A stretch of 53,715 nt of DNA. Origin: an uncultured Massilia sp. Lineage in GTDB: Bacteria > Pseudomonadota > Gammaproteobacteria > Burkholderiales > Burkholderiaceae_D. The stretch lies in assembly GCA_913778765.1 (NCBI GenBank), contig CAJYXO010000158.1:1-53715 (forward strand). The letters run 5' to 3'. Positions 32,688 through 41,406 of this stretch are shown here, in pieces. The position numbers and the translations under genes were made by a program. The notes under the pieces are model-generated. The model was not told the DNA's origin. It searched no databases and worked only from the letters and a program-made list of their open reading frames with translations. Every line of letters starts with the position of its first letter. Positions within the stretch are counted from its first letter, which is position 1.

Positions 32688-33409
32688 CACCACTCAACTT
32701 TGTCCAGTTTATTAAAGACATCTCGCACGACGGTGTTTAGTCGGCTACGTTCCAGCATGTTGAAATCAGGGCTTTCCGTGACTTCCTTCAGGGTGAGGCG
32801 CGCTTTTGTCATGCGCCGGACGTCATCACCAAACGTGTCTGAAGTACGGCCTTGGAGCAGGACTAGACCGCGCACGTTGTCGGCGTGCTTTGAGAAAGCC
32901 TCTGATTCGATGAAGTTTCCAGTGCCGCCCCAGGCTGCATTTTCGTTCAGCCAAACGACCATTGGGCAACTAGTCTGACTTGCCAGGGAAACGAAACCTG
33001 CCGTCGTGTCTTTGAGGTTGTCGCCACCGGCCACAATGGAATGAATGTAGACCTTCTTCCCAGCCTCCCGCAGCATGTCGAAGAAGTTGTTTTCCATCAG
33101 ATAAGAAATCAAGGGCGAGAAAGTGTTTGCGCCAACATCCACCACCGCATTTCGACCATTGTTGTTGAAGATCTCCAGCAACATTTCATCAAACTTTTTG
33201 CGGTCGATGGTCCTGTCTTTGTTCATCACGTTGACAGGCTTCACGTTCAAACCCTTATACCCGAAGTATGTTGCGTTTTCCTGGTCGCAGTCGTAACCGT
33301 CCAGCGTCTTGGGAGCCTCGTTTTCTATCCATTGTGAGAGGATAACGGACGCAAAAGTTTTGCCACAGCCACCCTTGCCCTGCAATTGAAAATGCACAGT
33401 GTTTTCCAT
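32687..33409 (-). CDS. traL: TraL-like ParA-type ATPase
   Basis: 240 aa from ATG 33409, ten bases after the traK stop with GGAACC upstream. The N-terminal P-loop GKGGCGKTFAS (about residues 11-21) is a deviant Walker A as in MinD/ParA proteins; GYDCDQENAT and NAVVDVGANTFSP supply the later nucleotide-binding motifs. In IncP plasmids TraL is encoded between TraK and TraM and is a ParA-like accessory transfer factor. A partition ATPase is the alternative, but no ParB or centromere-like repeat adjoins it and the tra order is clear. Confidence 0.75.
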   Translation of the reverse strand: MENTVHFQLQGKGGCGKTFASVILSQWIENEAPKTLDGYDCDQENATYFGYKGLNVKPVNVMNKDRTIDRKKFDEMLLEIFNNNGRNAVVDVGANTFSPLISYLMENNFFDMLREAGKKVYIHSIVAGGDNLKDTTAGFVSLASQTSCPMVVWLNENAAWGGTGNFIESEAFSKHADNVRGLVLLQGRTSDTFGDDVRRMTKARLTLKEVTESPDFNMLERSRLNTVVRDVFNKLDKVEW

Positions 33410-33419
33410 AGCTTGGTTC

Positions 33420-33836
33420 CTAGTGGTTGTTTCCAGTTTTGTCGTGTTGGAATCGCGATTTTTCCGCTTCATTTCGCTGTTCCTCCGCTAACTTTCGAAG
33501 TTTGTCGGCTCGTGATTCTGTCGCACCGCTGAAGTCGCTTATCTGGCCTTCCTTCGTGGTCGTCATTGGCGCCGTCGTCTGACCGCCGCCAGCTAGCGAC
33601 GGCGCCGTGATTGGTGATACGGCTTGGGTGTCTTCCCTCAAGTTGCCTAGGTATCGTTTAATGAATTTCTGGACATTTTGTCGCGAGACCTGGACGCCAT
33701 TTTCAGCTAGCCAATCGCGAATCTGCATGTCGCTGTAGCCTTCCTTTTTGAGCGCGCCGATCTCATCCCGAAACTTCAAAAGCTTCGATCGCTTGTTACG
33801 CGGCTTGACTTCGCGTGTAAAGTCATTAACGTCCAT
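33420..33836 (-). CDS. traK: TraK-like oriT-binding protein
   Basis: 138 aa from ATG 33836, preceded by AAGGGG; the extended frame runs into the oriT repeats. A basic start (VKPRNKRSKLLKFRDEIGALKKEGYSDMQIRDWLAENGVQVSRQNVQKFIKRYL) contains a clear helix-turn-helix (about 26-62), followed by a disordered serine/threonine-rich linker and a charged helical tail. In RP4, TraK binds and bends oriT DNA beside its own gene. An array of 11-bp repeats lies 57-175 bp upstream of the start and is a natural target. Confidence 0.75.
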   Translation of the reverse strand: MDVNDFTREVKPRNKRSKLLKFRDEIGALKKEGYSDMQIRDWLAENGVQVSRQNVQKFIKRYLGNLREDTQAVSPITAPSLAGGGQTTAPMTTTKEGQISDFSGATESRADKLRKLAEEQRNEAEKSRFQHDKTGNNH

Positions 33837-34190
33837 GTTCCCCTTCAGCACGCTGCTGTGGTTAGAGTGAAAGTGACCGTAATGCTCGGCTCGCTGCAAC
33901 CTACCTGCAACCTACATGCAACCATAATATGCGGCGCTGGTAGGCTCGGAACCGATCTGCCGCAAACTCCACATTGGTTGCAACTCAACTGCTACCTAGT
34001 TGCTACCTTAGGGCTACGGCTTGAGCCACCGCACAGGCACGACAGATATGTTTACCGAATCCTCCCGGATTCGGCCAACATATCGTTGTGCCAAAGGGGA
34101 CGCCCCTTTGAAACCCCGCGTCCTACGGACGTCGGGCGCTGCCGCGAGGCGGCCAGCGCGAAGCCGCGACGCGGCCAATTGGAGATCAGT
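33837..34190. other. oriT: Origin of transfer region between divergent traK and traJ
   Basis: The 354-bp gap holds, left to right, 11-bp direct repeats (33894-33926 and 33989-34010), the perfect 8-bp inverted repeat CCGAATCCTCCCGGATTCGG (34055-34074), and the stem AAAGGGG-ACG-CCCCTTT (34093-34109). The position between traK and traJ equals that of RP4 oriT. ATCCTCCCGG within the first palindrome resembles the RP4 nick region ATCCTG/CCCGG, lacking one G. Both divergent promoters must also lie here. Confidence 0.7.
33894..34010. repeat. Array of 11-bp direct repeats in oriT
   Basis: CTGCAACCTAC occurs at 33894-33904 and 33905-33915, followed by the variant ATGCAACCATA (33916-33926). After 62 bp there is CTGCTACCTAG (33989-33999) and TTGCTACCTTA (34000-34010), the same unit and phase. 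An inverted copy of the core, GGTTGCA, is at 33976-33982. One unit per helical turn suggests cooperative binding, most likely by TraK. Confidence 0.7.
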
Positions 34191-34556
34191 ATGGGACGAC
34201 GAACGACCGGCGATAAGCCTTTGAGCAAACCCTATTCGTTTCGACTGTCCGATGCCGAGGCAAAGGAACTGGACGGCAAGATTGCGGCCAGCGGCTTGAG
34301 GTCAACATCAGAATTCATCCGCGATTACGTCTTGAAAAATCGCGTTACGGTTGTGGCTCAGCCAAAGGTCAGCCTTGAAAAGAAGCGCATGCAGTTCGTT
34401 TTCAATAAAGCCGGGAACAATTTGAATCAGATCGCGCATATTCTCAACTCGGCAAACTTGACCCATCGGCTCACTGATTCTCTCTTCCGCCAAGCGGTCC
34501 AAGGGCTGGAGGACATCGCGAAATACCTGAGGGCGGCGCTCGACCATGTTGACTAG
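34191..34556 (+). CDS. traJ: TraJ-like relaxosome accessory protein (MobC type)
   Basis: 121 aa from ATG 34191 with GGAGATCAGT upstream. A ribbon-helix-helix-like N-terminus (KPYSFRLSDAEAKELDGKIAASGLRSTSEFIRDYVL, about 13-48) is followed by a helical part with FNKAGNNLNQIAHILNSAN, a hallmark of MobC/TraJ relaxosome proteins. In RP4, TraJ binds a palindrome next to nic and recruits TraI. The oriT palindromes at 34055-34109 would be its target. It overlaps the traI start by 11 nt. Confidence 0.85.
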   Translation: MGRRTTGDKPLSKPYSFRLSDAEAKELDGKIAASGLRSTSEFIRDYVLKNRVTVVAQPKVSLEKKRMQFVFNKAGNNLNQIAHILNSANLTHRLTDSLFRQAVQGLEDIAKYLRAALDHVD

Positions 34557-37500
34557 GATTAGCGGGGGGCGCGAGGGTATCAAGGAATACCTTGAGAACG
34601 GCCACAAGCAAGGTAGGGAGTTTTCCCGCGACGAGCTGGATGAGCGGGTGATCCTCGCGGGAGATCTGGATTTTACGAACCAGATCATCCAAGGCATCGA
34701 GATCGAGGGTGAGCGCTATTTACACATCACGCTGGCGTTCAAAGAGGACGACATTCCTAACGGGACGTTGCGGGCGATCGCGGAGGATTTTCGCAAGTTC
34801 ATGTTTTCGGCGTATAAGGACGACGAATACAACTTCTACGCCGAGGCTCACCTACCAAAGATTAAGAGCTATGAGCATCAAACCACTGGGGAAATAGTAG
34901 AGCGGAAGCCTCACATCCATATCGTCGTGCCGAAAATTAATTTGCGGACCGGTGGCAGCCTCAATCCACTTGGGTTAGTGGAGCGAAGCGAAAGGCATAT
35001 CGATGCGGCGCAGGAGCACATCAACAACAAGTACGGACTGGCCAGCCCGAAAGACAATCGTCGCATCGAGTTCACCGATGCGAGCGATATGATTGCCCGC
35101 TACAAGGACGACACTTTCGCGGGCGCGAACAAGGATCTGAAAAAGGCGATCCTGGAGGCTGTCATCGAGCGCGACATAACCAGCTACGAGGATTTCAGCA
35201 AACTGGTCGCGGAATTCGGCCGGGTCAAGACTCGAAACGCTGGCCGAGATGGGGAATACCTCAACGTCAAGCCGGATGGTAATTCCAAGGGCGTCAATCT
35301 CAAGGACTATCCATTTAGTCGGCAATTTATCGAATTGTCAGGTGAGAAAAAGCATCGCGTGCTATCGGCGGACATCGAAAGAAAATACGAGATCCAGGGC
35401 GAAGCACGAAAAGATCCCTCGAGTATCGCGGCAACGCTGGATGAGTGGCATCGCTTCCGGGCCAAGGAGGTCAAGTACCTGAACAGCGGGAACAAGAAGC
35501 AGTACCAGGCTTACCGCGCAGCGGCGCCGGCCGAGCGCGAAGTCATGTTGTCCACCTTGGAAAAGCGTTTTTACAAGAAGTACCCGGAGCCAACCGCCGA
35601 GCCGGAGCGCTTTCCCGGGAAGAAGCCTTTCGATCTGGTCTATCCCTTCAAACCTACTACGGCACCGCAGCTGCCGCGCGACGGTCGCACGGAAGGCCAT
35701 CCAGCGACCGGCCGGGACACACCGGACGGGCCTACGGGCTTGGGCGGGATCGCGAAGGACGCCAACGAGGTCGACCGATTCGGCCGCCATCCTGATCGAT
35801 CGCACGCAGCAGGGACGCTTCCCACCTTTGAAAACACACACACGCTAAACGATGTAAGCAGCAGGCTGGGAGGTCGCCCCACTGTGCCGACGAACTCAGA
35901 CTATGACCAGTACCAGGAGCGGAACCATGAGCCAGAACGATACACCGGGAAGAACCGAGTCGGACACGAGTATGGATTCAAGCGGCCGCCCGGACGGGAC
36001 CAGCGAAGCGGGGGAGGGGACGCATCAGCAGACCCACCAGGGCGCGCAACTGGTGGGGCAGGAGGGTATGCCCAGCCTCTTGGCAGACGAGGCGCTGGAG
36101 CCTCAAGACGAGCCGTCGGCAGTTATCCAGATCGGGAGCACCACGTTAGCTCGCTTGCCGGACTCGAAAAGACCAGATCCATCAACCGTCTGCGAAGGGT
36201 GCCCGGCGGCAATGTGGTACGCGCGGGGGGAGAAGGTGCTGTGCTATTGCCGCATCCTGCATCACGTGAGTTGGGAAACCGGGGAAAAGGATCCAATCAC
36301 AATGTGCGACGGTCCCGCGATCGCCAGCCAGTGAGAGGAAGCGGCCGGGTCAGCGATTCCGTGGTCAGCCAAGTCGCGCGGGACTTCGGGGAACGGCAGC
36401 GCAGCGGCGCGGCCGGCCGTTTCCCCGAGTTCGAAGAGATCAAGCGGAACCTGGACGCCAGGCGCTTGCTCGCGGAGCTGTCGCGGTCGCACGGCATCAT
36501 GGTCGAGAAGTACCAGGTAACGGCAGCGCCGGATGGTAGCCCACGCATACGGTGCGGCACGCGCAACCTTAACGTAAGCGACTTTCTGACCAAGGAGGTA
36601 CGCCTGCCGTGGGCCGAGGCGGCGACGATCCTGCGGCGCTCTTATGGCCGCCAGCTGGACCGATACCCGGAGGCGGCACCGCGCTTCCCTCCGAACCGTA
36701 CGTTGTGGCGGCAGTTTCAGGACCAGCGGCGAGCCCGCGGTGGCCTGCGCGCCCAGCTGGCGGCGCAGCTGGCCAGCGAACGGGCGAGACGCGACGCCAT
36801 CCAGCAGCGCCTCGAGCTGGCGAGGAACGCAGCACGCGAGTTGCCGGCGGCAGAGCGGAAAGCCGCACTGTCGATCGCGCGAATGGAATACATCACCTCA
36901 TCGGATGCGTTGCGATCGGCAATTCGGGCAGAGCGCACGCCGTTTCGCCTGCCGGTCGCTGACCAGTACCGCCACTTCCTGCAGGAGCGCGCCCAGGCCG
37001 GCGAGTCCGCGGCGCTCGCAGAGCTGCGCAGGCGGTCGAATAGCGGGCCATTGGGCCATGATGCGCCTGTCGGCTACATCCTCCCTGTGCAGAGCCGCCA
37101 AGAGCCGAATGCGCTGCTGTATCGCGGTCGCCAGGTGCATTACCGGGTTCAGCATAACGGCGACGTAATCTACTCGCTGGCGGGCCGTGCGATCATGCAC
37201 GACAAGGGAACTAGTGTGATGTTGCTGCAGACAGACCGCCTCACTATCGAGGCCTCGCTACGTCTCGCGCAGACCAAGTTTGGGGATCAGCTGAAGCTAT
37301 CGGGCTCGGCCGAGTTCCAGGCGCGGGCGGCGCGCATCGCCGCCGAGGCTGGCTTGAACGTCAGGTTCGACAACAAGGATGCGGAACGGATCAGGGAGCA
37401 GCGTGCGGCCGAGCTGTTCTCGCAACGGGCTGCTGGTCGGCGGTTCCTTGAAACCCGGGCCGAGACGCCATCAGCCGGCGATAAGCCGGCCGGCAGCGGG

Positions 37501-37572
37501 CGTCAGCCGGTGCGCCGAGAACCAGGCGCATCGCCACAGGTGCCGGATCGCGACAAGGACATCGAACGGTAA
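34546..37572 (+). CDS. traI: TraI-like conjugative relaxase with LPD7 domain
   Basis: 1008 aa. The N-terminal 250 residues are a relaxase of the MOBP type: MLTRISGGREGIKEYLENG with a candidate catalytic tyrosine (Y15), YLHITLAF (57-64), H102 in AEAHLPKIK, and the metal-binding KPHIHIVVPKIN (H123, H125). It nicks oriT, stays bound to the 5' end and is led to the pore by VirD4. The middle (about 450-600) is low-complexity, because an out-of-frame traH-like gene uses the same DNA. The C-terminal 170 residues are an LPD7 domain (YRGRQVHYRVQHNGDVIYSLA ...). Overlaps traJ by 11 nt. Confidence 0.85.
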   Translation: MLTRISGGREGIKEYLENGHKQGREFSRDELDERVILAGDLDFTNQIIQGIEIEGERYLHITLAFKEDDIPNGTLRAIAEDFRKFMFSAYKDDEYNFYAEAHLPKIKSYEHQTTGEIVERKPHIHIVVPKINLRTGGSLNPLGLVERSERHIDAAQEHINNKYGLASPKDNRRIEFTDASDMIARYKDDTFAGANKDLKKAILEAVIERDITSYEDFSKLVAEFGRVKTRNAGRDGEYLNVKPDGNSKGVNLKDYPFSRQFIELSGEKKHRVLSADIERKYEIQGEARKDPSSIAATLDEWHRFRAKEVKYLNSGNKKQYQAYRAAAPAEREVMLSTLEKRFYKKYPEPTAEPERFPGKKPFDLVYPFKPTTAPQLPRDGRTEGHPATGRDTPDGPTGLGGIAKDANEVDRFGRHPDRSHAAGTLPTFENTHTLNDVSSRLGGRPTVPTNSDYDQYQERNHEPERYTGKNRVGHEYGFKRPPGRDQRSGGGDASADPPGRATGGAGGYAQPLGRRGAGASRRAVGSYPDREHHVSSLAGLEKTRSINRLRRVPGGNVVRAGGEGAVLLPHPASRELGNRGKGSNHNVRRSRDRQPVRGSGRVSDSVVSQVARDFGERQRSGAAGRFPEFEEIKRNLDARRLLAELSRSHGIMVEKYQVTAAPDGSPRIRCGTRNLNVSDFLTKEVRLPWAEAATILRRSYGRQLDRYPEAAPRFPPNRTLWRQFQDQRRARGGLRAQLAAQLASERARRDAIQQRLELARNAARELPAAERKAALSIARMEYITSSDALRSAIRAERTPFRLPVADQYRHFLQERAQAGESAALAELRRRSNSGPLGHDAPVGYILPVQSRQEPNALLYRGRQVHYRVQHNGDVIYSLAGRAIMHDKGTSVMLLQTDRLTIEASLRLAQTKFGDQLKLSGSAEFQARAARIAAEAGLNVRFDNKDAERIREQRAAELFSQRAAGRRFLETRAETPSAGDKPAGSGRQPVRREPGASPQVPDRDKDIER
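35927..36334 (+). CDS. traH: TraH-like protein encoded out of frame inside traI
   Basis: 135 aa in the frame shifted from traI. ATG 35927 has a strong ribosome site (AGGAGCGGAACC); an ATG at 35903 has none. The first 60 residues are acidic and disordered; the rest is folded-looking with a cysteine set: C89 and C92 (CEGCPAAMWYARG), C106 and C108 (LCYCRILHHVSW) and C127 (MCDGP), probably zinc binding. In RP4, the relaxosome protein TraH is also encoded within traI in another frame; position supports the name, but sequence similarity to TraH is not established. The traI frame here is unusually low in complexity. Confidence 0.7.
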   Translation: MSQNDTPGRTESDTSMDSSGRPDGTSEAGEGTHQQTHQGAQLVGQEGMPSLLADEALEPQDEPSAVIQIGSTTLARLPDSKRPDPSTVCEGCPAAMWYARGEKVLCYCRILHHVSWETGEKDPITMCDGPAIASQ

Positions 37573-37587
37573 TAGACCGGCCGGCGA

Positions 37588-38004
37588 CTAGGGGCTTCGC
37601 CTGGTCTTCCTGAGCCAGGCGATGGCTGCATGTATCAAGGCGATGTGGCCTTCCGCCTCCTGAAGCGTTTCCGCGCTGCCCCGCTCACGGATGTATGCAG
37701 CGAACCCTTCCGTCACCGCATTGGCTTTAGCGGCAAGGGTGTCAACCTTCTCCGTCGTTGTAGCGTAGTGAAAGCAAGCCGGGCCGCCCAGAAAATGGGG
37801 ATCGTCAAAGTTGCTTTGATAGGCCGCCTCGACCAGCTTTTGGTCCATGTCGTCCGGTCCTTTGCCCTGGTCGACGTCGACGCCTGCGAGGGTGCCGAGC
37901 GCCGCGAAGGCCTGACACACCTGGCTCTCGGCATTGTCACGATTGCGGAATTTGGGAACCGGGGTTGTCGTGGTGCCGGCTTCTGTATCGTCGGTATTCT
38001 TCAT
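37588..38004 (-). CDS. Unknown helical protein
   Basis: 138 aa; AGGATGAGCC before ATG 38004. Residues 1-20 are disordered; the rest is helical with repeated alanine- and glutamate-rich segments (QAFAALGTLAGVDVD, KLVEAAYQSNF, GHIALIHAAIAWL). No motif is recognised. It is the last gene of the leftward VirB-VirD4-LPD7 series, separated from the LPD7 gene by a bidirectional terminator-like hairpin, and converges on traI with 15 bp between stop codons. Confidence 0.55.
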   Translation of the reverse strand: MKNTDDTEAGTTTTPVPKFRNRDNAESQVCQAFAALGTLAGVDVDQGKGPDDMDQKLVEAAYQSNFDDPHFLGGPACFHYATTTEKVDTLAAKANAVTEGFAAYIRERGSAETLQEAEGHIALIHAAIAWLRKTRRSP

Positions 38005-38033
38005 GGCTCATCCTTTGTTGTGACGTAACGAAA

Positions 38034-38060
38034 AACGCCGGCTTACCGGCGTTCCTTTTT
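38034..38060. terminator. Bidirectional terminator-like hairpin
   Basis: AACGCCGG (38034-38041) and CCGGCGTT (38046-38053) form an 8-bp stem with a CTTA loop; T tracts follow on both strands (CCTTTTTT on plus; TTTTT on minus). It sits directly after the LPD7 gene and before the gene ending at 37588. Leftward read-through would be needed for that gene unless it has its own promoter. Confidence 0.65.
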
Positions 38061-38074
38061 TCGCGTCTGCGAAA

Positions 38075-39436
38075 TCAGCGACTGCGATCCATTTCAGGCT
38101 GGCGAACCGGCTTTGCCTGGGAGTTCCGCTCCGCCACTTGCGGCATCGGCAGCTTCATCTCACCCTTCTCAACGGCCATCGTGAACTTGCCGACGATCTC
38201 CCGGCGCAGATCTGCCGGATATTCCCGCAGCGTCTTGTCGAGCACTCGGAACGCCGTATCGACGCGGGTCTTTTCCTCGACCGACAGCGTGCGGAGTACG
38301 ACCAGGCCGACAGGCTTGACCTCCCATTGGTTGCGCTGTGCGTCGATCGCTTCCTTGCCGACCACCTTGCCGCCGTCGTCCCGCACGTTCGCGTCAACCG
38401 TCACGGCCTTCTGACCCTTGAGCTCCAGGGACATACCGTCCCCAGGCTTGAAGTCGCCGCCAGACATCGAGCGCTCCAGATCCTTGCCCCAAATCGTGCG
38501 CTGGCCAGACTGCGTTTCCAGGACCACATAGTAGCTCGGCTTTTCGTCCTTGTCGTGGTTGTAGTTTGCGCGGCCGTGGTCGACCAGGCGGCCGACGATG
38601 ATCCCTTTTTGATCGCCTACCTGGACTGGCTCACCCGATGTGCCACGGTCTGCGGCCTTGTCGCTGCCCGGCGCCGGCGGGTCGACTCGCTCGGCCTTCG
38701 CATCTGGCCCTTTCGCTTCGCGATCGAGGCTGACCTCAATGCTGTTGGTGGCTTTCTTGCTCTTGGAAATATCCGGTGCGCGGTCGGCGCTGGCTCCACG
38801 TTCACGCTTGAGGTGCTCCAGCTGCTGCAGGTCGTGCTCGGTCGGATTGTAGCCCTTCGTCTGAATACCGCGCGATTCGGCCTCCAGCCAGCCAAGCTGC
38901 TTGAACGTGTCTGAGCCTTTCAGCTCAATGCTGGTCCAGTTCTTCGCGGCCGCAACGGAAACCATATCCGCGATTACTGCTCGATCTTCAACGGGCGTCG
39001 AGAGCTTTTTGCCGTGGTCCTGGAACCGCAGGATATCCGATGCCTTGTCATGGTAACGACCGTCCTTGACGACGTACGCGTTCAGGACCTGTTCGGGCAG
39101 CTCGAAGCCGGTCTTCTTCAAGATGACCTTGCGCTTCGACGCTTCGGGATCTTCCTGTGCCGGCAGTTCGGTGGCTCGCTTGCGCAGTTCGACCACCGCG
39201 GCCTGCCCTCCAATGCTTAACGCAGCGGCCTTGTCCGGGCTGTCCTTTTCGACGGCCATGGACGCCTTTGCCTGGTCATCCTTGGACGCGCTCGGCGGCG
39301 CTTTCGCCTGGTCATCGGGCTCCGTCTTCGGGGGCGCCTTGGCGCCGAGTACGGCCTGCTCCTTGACCTCGGCGGTCTTGGGTTGTGGCGCAGGCCTTGC
39401 TTTATCCGACTCGTTCACAGCTTCGATCGTGTTCAT
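38075..39436 (-). CDS. LPD7-domain transfer accessory protein
   Basis: 453 aa; GGAGAATATCTCT before ATG 39436. A disordered acidic/proline-rich start (1-100) is followed by an LPD7 domain (about 105-215; TGFELPEQVLNAYVVKDG, ILRFQDHGKKLSTP, SIELKGSDTFKQLGWLEA), a linker, then a strand-rich domain (about 285-350; GRLVDHGRANYNHD ... YYVVLETQSGQRTIWGKDLE) of a kind often attached to relaxases and zincin-like conjugation proteins. The traI C-terminus carries a second LPD7 domain. No catalytic residues are evident. It follows virD4 by 68 bp. Confidence 0.7.
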   Translation of the reverse strand: MNTIEAVNESDKARPAPQPKTAEVKEQAVLGAKAPPKTEPDDQAKAPPSASKDDQAKASMAVEKDSPDKAAALSIGGQAAVVELRKRATELPAQEDPEASKRKVILKKTGFELPEQVLNAYVVKDGRYHDKASDILRFQDHGKKLSTPVEDRAVIADMVSVAAAKNWTSIELKGSDTFKQLGWLEAESRGIQTKGYNPTEHDLQQLEHLKRERGASADRAPDISKSKKATNSIEVSLDREAKGPDAKAERVDPPAPGSDKAADRGTSGEPVQVGDQKGIIVGRLVDHGRANYNHDKDEKPSYYVVLETQSGQRTIWGKDLERSMSGGDFKPGDGMSLELKGQKAVTVDANVRDDGGKVVGKEAIDAQRNQWEVKPVGLVVLRTLSVEEKTRVDTAFRVLDKTLREYPADLRREIVGKFTMAVEKGEMKLPMPQVAERNSQAKPVRQPEMDRSR

Positions 39437-39504
39437 AGAGATATTCTCCTGCTGGGTGGATGGGAGTGCGGGTTACCACGAGCATGTCACGGCAGCGACC
39501 GCAT

Positions 39505-41388
39505 CTATGCCGCTTTGGCCAAGTCGACTTCAGAAGCTTCCGCTGGGATCACGAAGCTGGCGAAATCGAAGCCGATGGCGTCGCCGATCGCCTGCAGGAT
39601 CTGGGCCTTGTTGGTGATGTCGTCGGGGTCGGTTTCTGCGACCTCGCTGGGCAGAATTGCCCGCGTACGGTGTGTCGCGCGTACGATGTCCAATACCGGC
39701 ACTTGGGGAGCCGGAATGCCGAGCCGGTCTTCGAACGCCGGATCCTTGTGATAGATGATCTTGTCAGCGAAGATCGGCTTGCAGTTCTCCATCGAGATCA
39801 GCTGCTTGTTGTAGCCGATTTCCTTCACCTCCTGCGGCAGCAAGAGCGCGCGCCGCTGCGGCGCGTCACTGCGCGAGATGCCAGCCTTGCCAGTGTTGCG
39901 CGATACGGAGCGAGCCTTGAACGTCTCGTATCCGAGCGTTTCCGAATACTCCTTGGCGTCGCTATCTTCCTTTGGCTGGAACATGATTTTGAGCGCGCAG
40001 TTGGTCAGGATAGTCTTGGCGCCCTGCGTGCCGTACCCGCGGCCCTCGTCGCCGATGACCTGTCCGTTGTTCTGGTAAATCAGTAGCAGCCGCATGTTAT
40101 AGGCGGCCTGGTAGGCGACCGCTTTTTCAATGATGGCAATACGGCCAGGGGCCGTGAACTCATCGAAGATAAGCGCGCACTGGTAGGCCAGCGAGGGATC
40201 GTGTTCCGGCAGCGTGCGCGTGTTCTCGTTCAGCAGCTGGGAGAAGAACACATTGATGAGCAGGCTGTAGCGCACCAAATCCTCGGCGGTCATGCCAATG
40301 TAGATCGACATCTTCTTGCGCCTCACGTCTCTAAGGTCGAAGTCGTCGCCCGACGTCGCGGCGGCCAGGCGCGGATCGCGGAAAATGTCGATCGGAGCCA
40401 GCAGCGTGCTCAGGATATTGGACCGCACCTTGTCGGTCTGGACTGAGAAGGTGCGCAGCGCGTCGACGCACTCCGGGGACAGGCGCGGCGGACCATTCGA
40501 CGGGTCCTCACGCCTGGCGATGACTGTCTCGATCCATTGGTGCAGGCCGGTGCCGTCCGCCGGCGTGGCGATCCGCACCAGGTTGGGCATCGACACCTGT
40601 TCCTCGGGCGTCTCGATCATGTACAACACCAGGCCGAGGAAGAGGGTACGCGCATTGTCGTTCCAAAACGCGTCCTTTCCCGCCGGCGGCCACCACATGG
40701 CCCCGATGTTTTGGATGTCGCCGACGCGATGCTCGTACTGGCGCCGGACGTACGAAAGTAGGTTCCAGCGGTGCGAACGGAACTCCGGATGTCCCGGCGC
40801 GAACAGGAAGCATTGTTGCCCGTTTTCGGCGCGATAGCCGGCCGTCAGCGTCCAGTTTTCCAGCTTGATGTCCATGCACACGACCGAGTGCGGATAGGTG
40901 AGCAAGTTTGGGATCACGATACCGACGCCTTTGCCTCCTCTGGTCGGCGCGGCCAGGCTGACGAACTGTTGGCCGTAGAAGGACAAGAACTCCCGCCCGT
41001 ACTTGCCGACAATGAACGCCGGCCACTTTTGGCCTTCGCCGTCACCAAGCAGGCCGGCTTTCCTGATCTCGGCCTTGTTGGCAAAGCGAGCGCTGCCGTG
41101 CAGTTCGCGTTTCTGGCCGCCGAACAGCGCGGCGATCGCTACCAGCAGGGGCACCGCCGGCATTGCAAAGGCGATGGCATAGCCGAGCATCAATGCTGCG
41201 CGCACTTTTTTGATGTGGCCATACTCTCGCCAGTAGTTGCCGAGAGTCTCGAGGCCGACCACCTCGGACGGAATATGCTGCATGGCGGCGAAGGTGCGGC
41301 CGCCTACGATCAAGCCGGCGAACCAAAGGCCGACCGCGAGAAGGGAGCACATCACTGCGACCAACGTGTACTTGGCAAGTCTCGACAT
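39505..41388 (-). CDS. virD4: VirD4/TraG type IV coupling protein
   Basis: 627 aa, typical coupling-protein length. Two N-terminal membrane helices (about 8-30 and 66-90), then Walker A APTRGGKG (147-154) and a later Walker B IFDEFTAPG. The motif HGSARFANKAEIRKAGLL before the P-loop is characteristic. It links the TraI-DNA complex to the VirB channel at the inner membrane and powers transfer. GGGAGATTGCC precedes ATG 41388; it starts 18 bp after virB11. Confidence 0.92.
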   Translation of the reverse strand: MSRLAKYTLVAVMCSLLAVGLWFAGLIVGGRTFAAMQHIPSEVVGLETLGNYWREYGHIKKVRAALMLGYAIAFAMPAVPLLVAIAALFGGQKRELHGSARFANKAEIRKAGLLGDGEGQKWPAFIVGKYGREFLSFYGQQFVSLAAPTRGGKGVGIVIPNLLTYPHSVVCMDIKLENWTLTAGYRAENGQQCFLFAPGHPEFRSHRWNLLSYVRRQYEHRVGDIQNIGAMWWPPAGKDAFWNDNARTLFLGLVLYMIETPEEQVSMPNLVRIATPADGTGLHQWIETVIARREDPSNGPPRLSPECVDALRTFSVQTDKVRSNILSTLLAPIDIFRDPRLAAATSGDDFDLRDVRRKKMSIYIGMTAEDLVRYSLLINVFFSQLLNENTRTLPEHDPSLAYQCALIFDEFTAPGRIAIIEKAVAYQAAYNMRLLLIYQNNGQVIGDEGRGYGTQGAKTILTNCALKIMFQPKEDSDAKEYSETLGYETFKARSVSRNTGKAGISRSDAPQRRALLLPQEVKEIGYNKQLISMENCKPIFADKIIYHKDPAFEDRLGIPAPQVPVLDIVRATHRTRAILPSEVAETDPDDITNKAQILQAIGDAIGFDFASFVIPAEASEVDLAKAA

Positions 41389-41406
41389 GGCAATCTCCCG
41401 TCCAGT

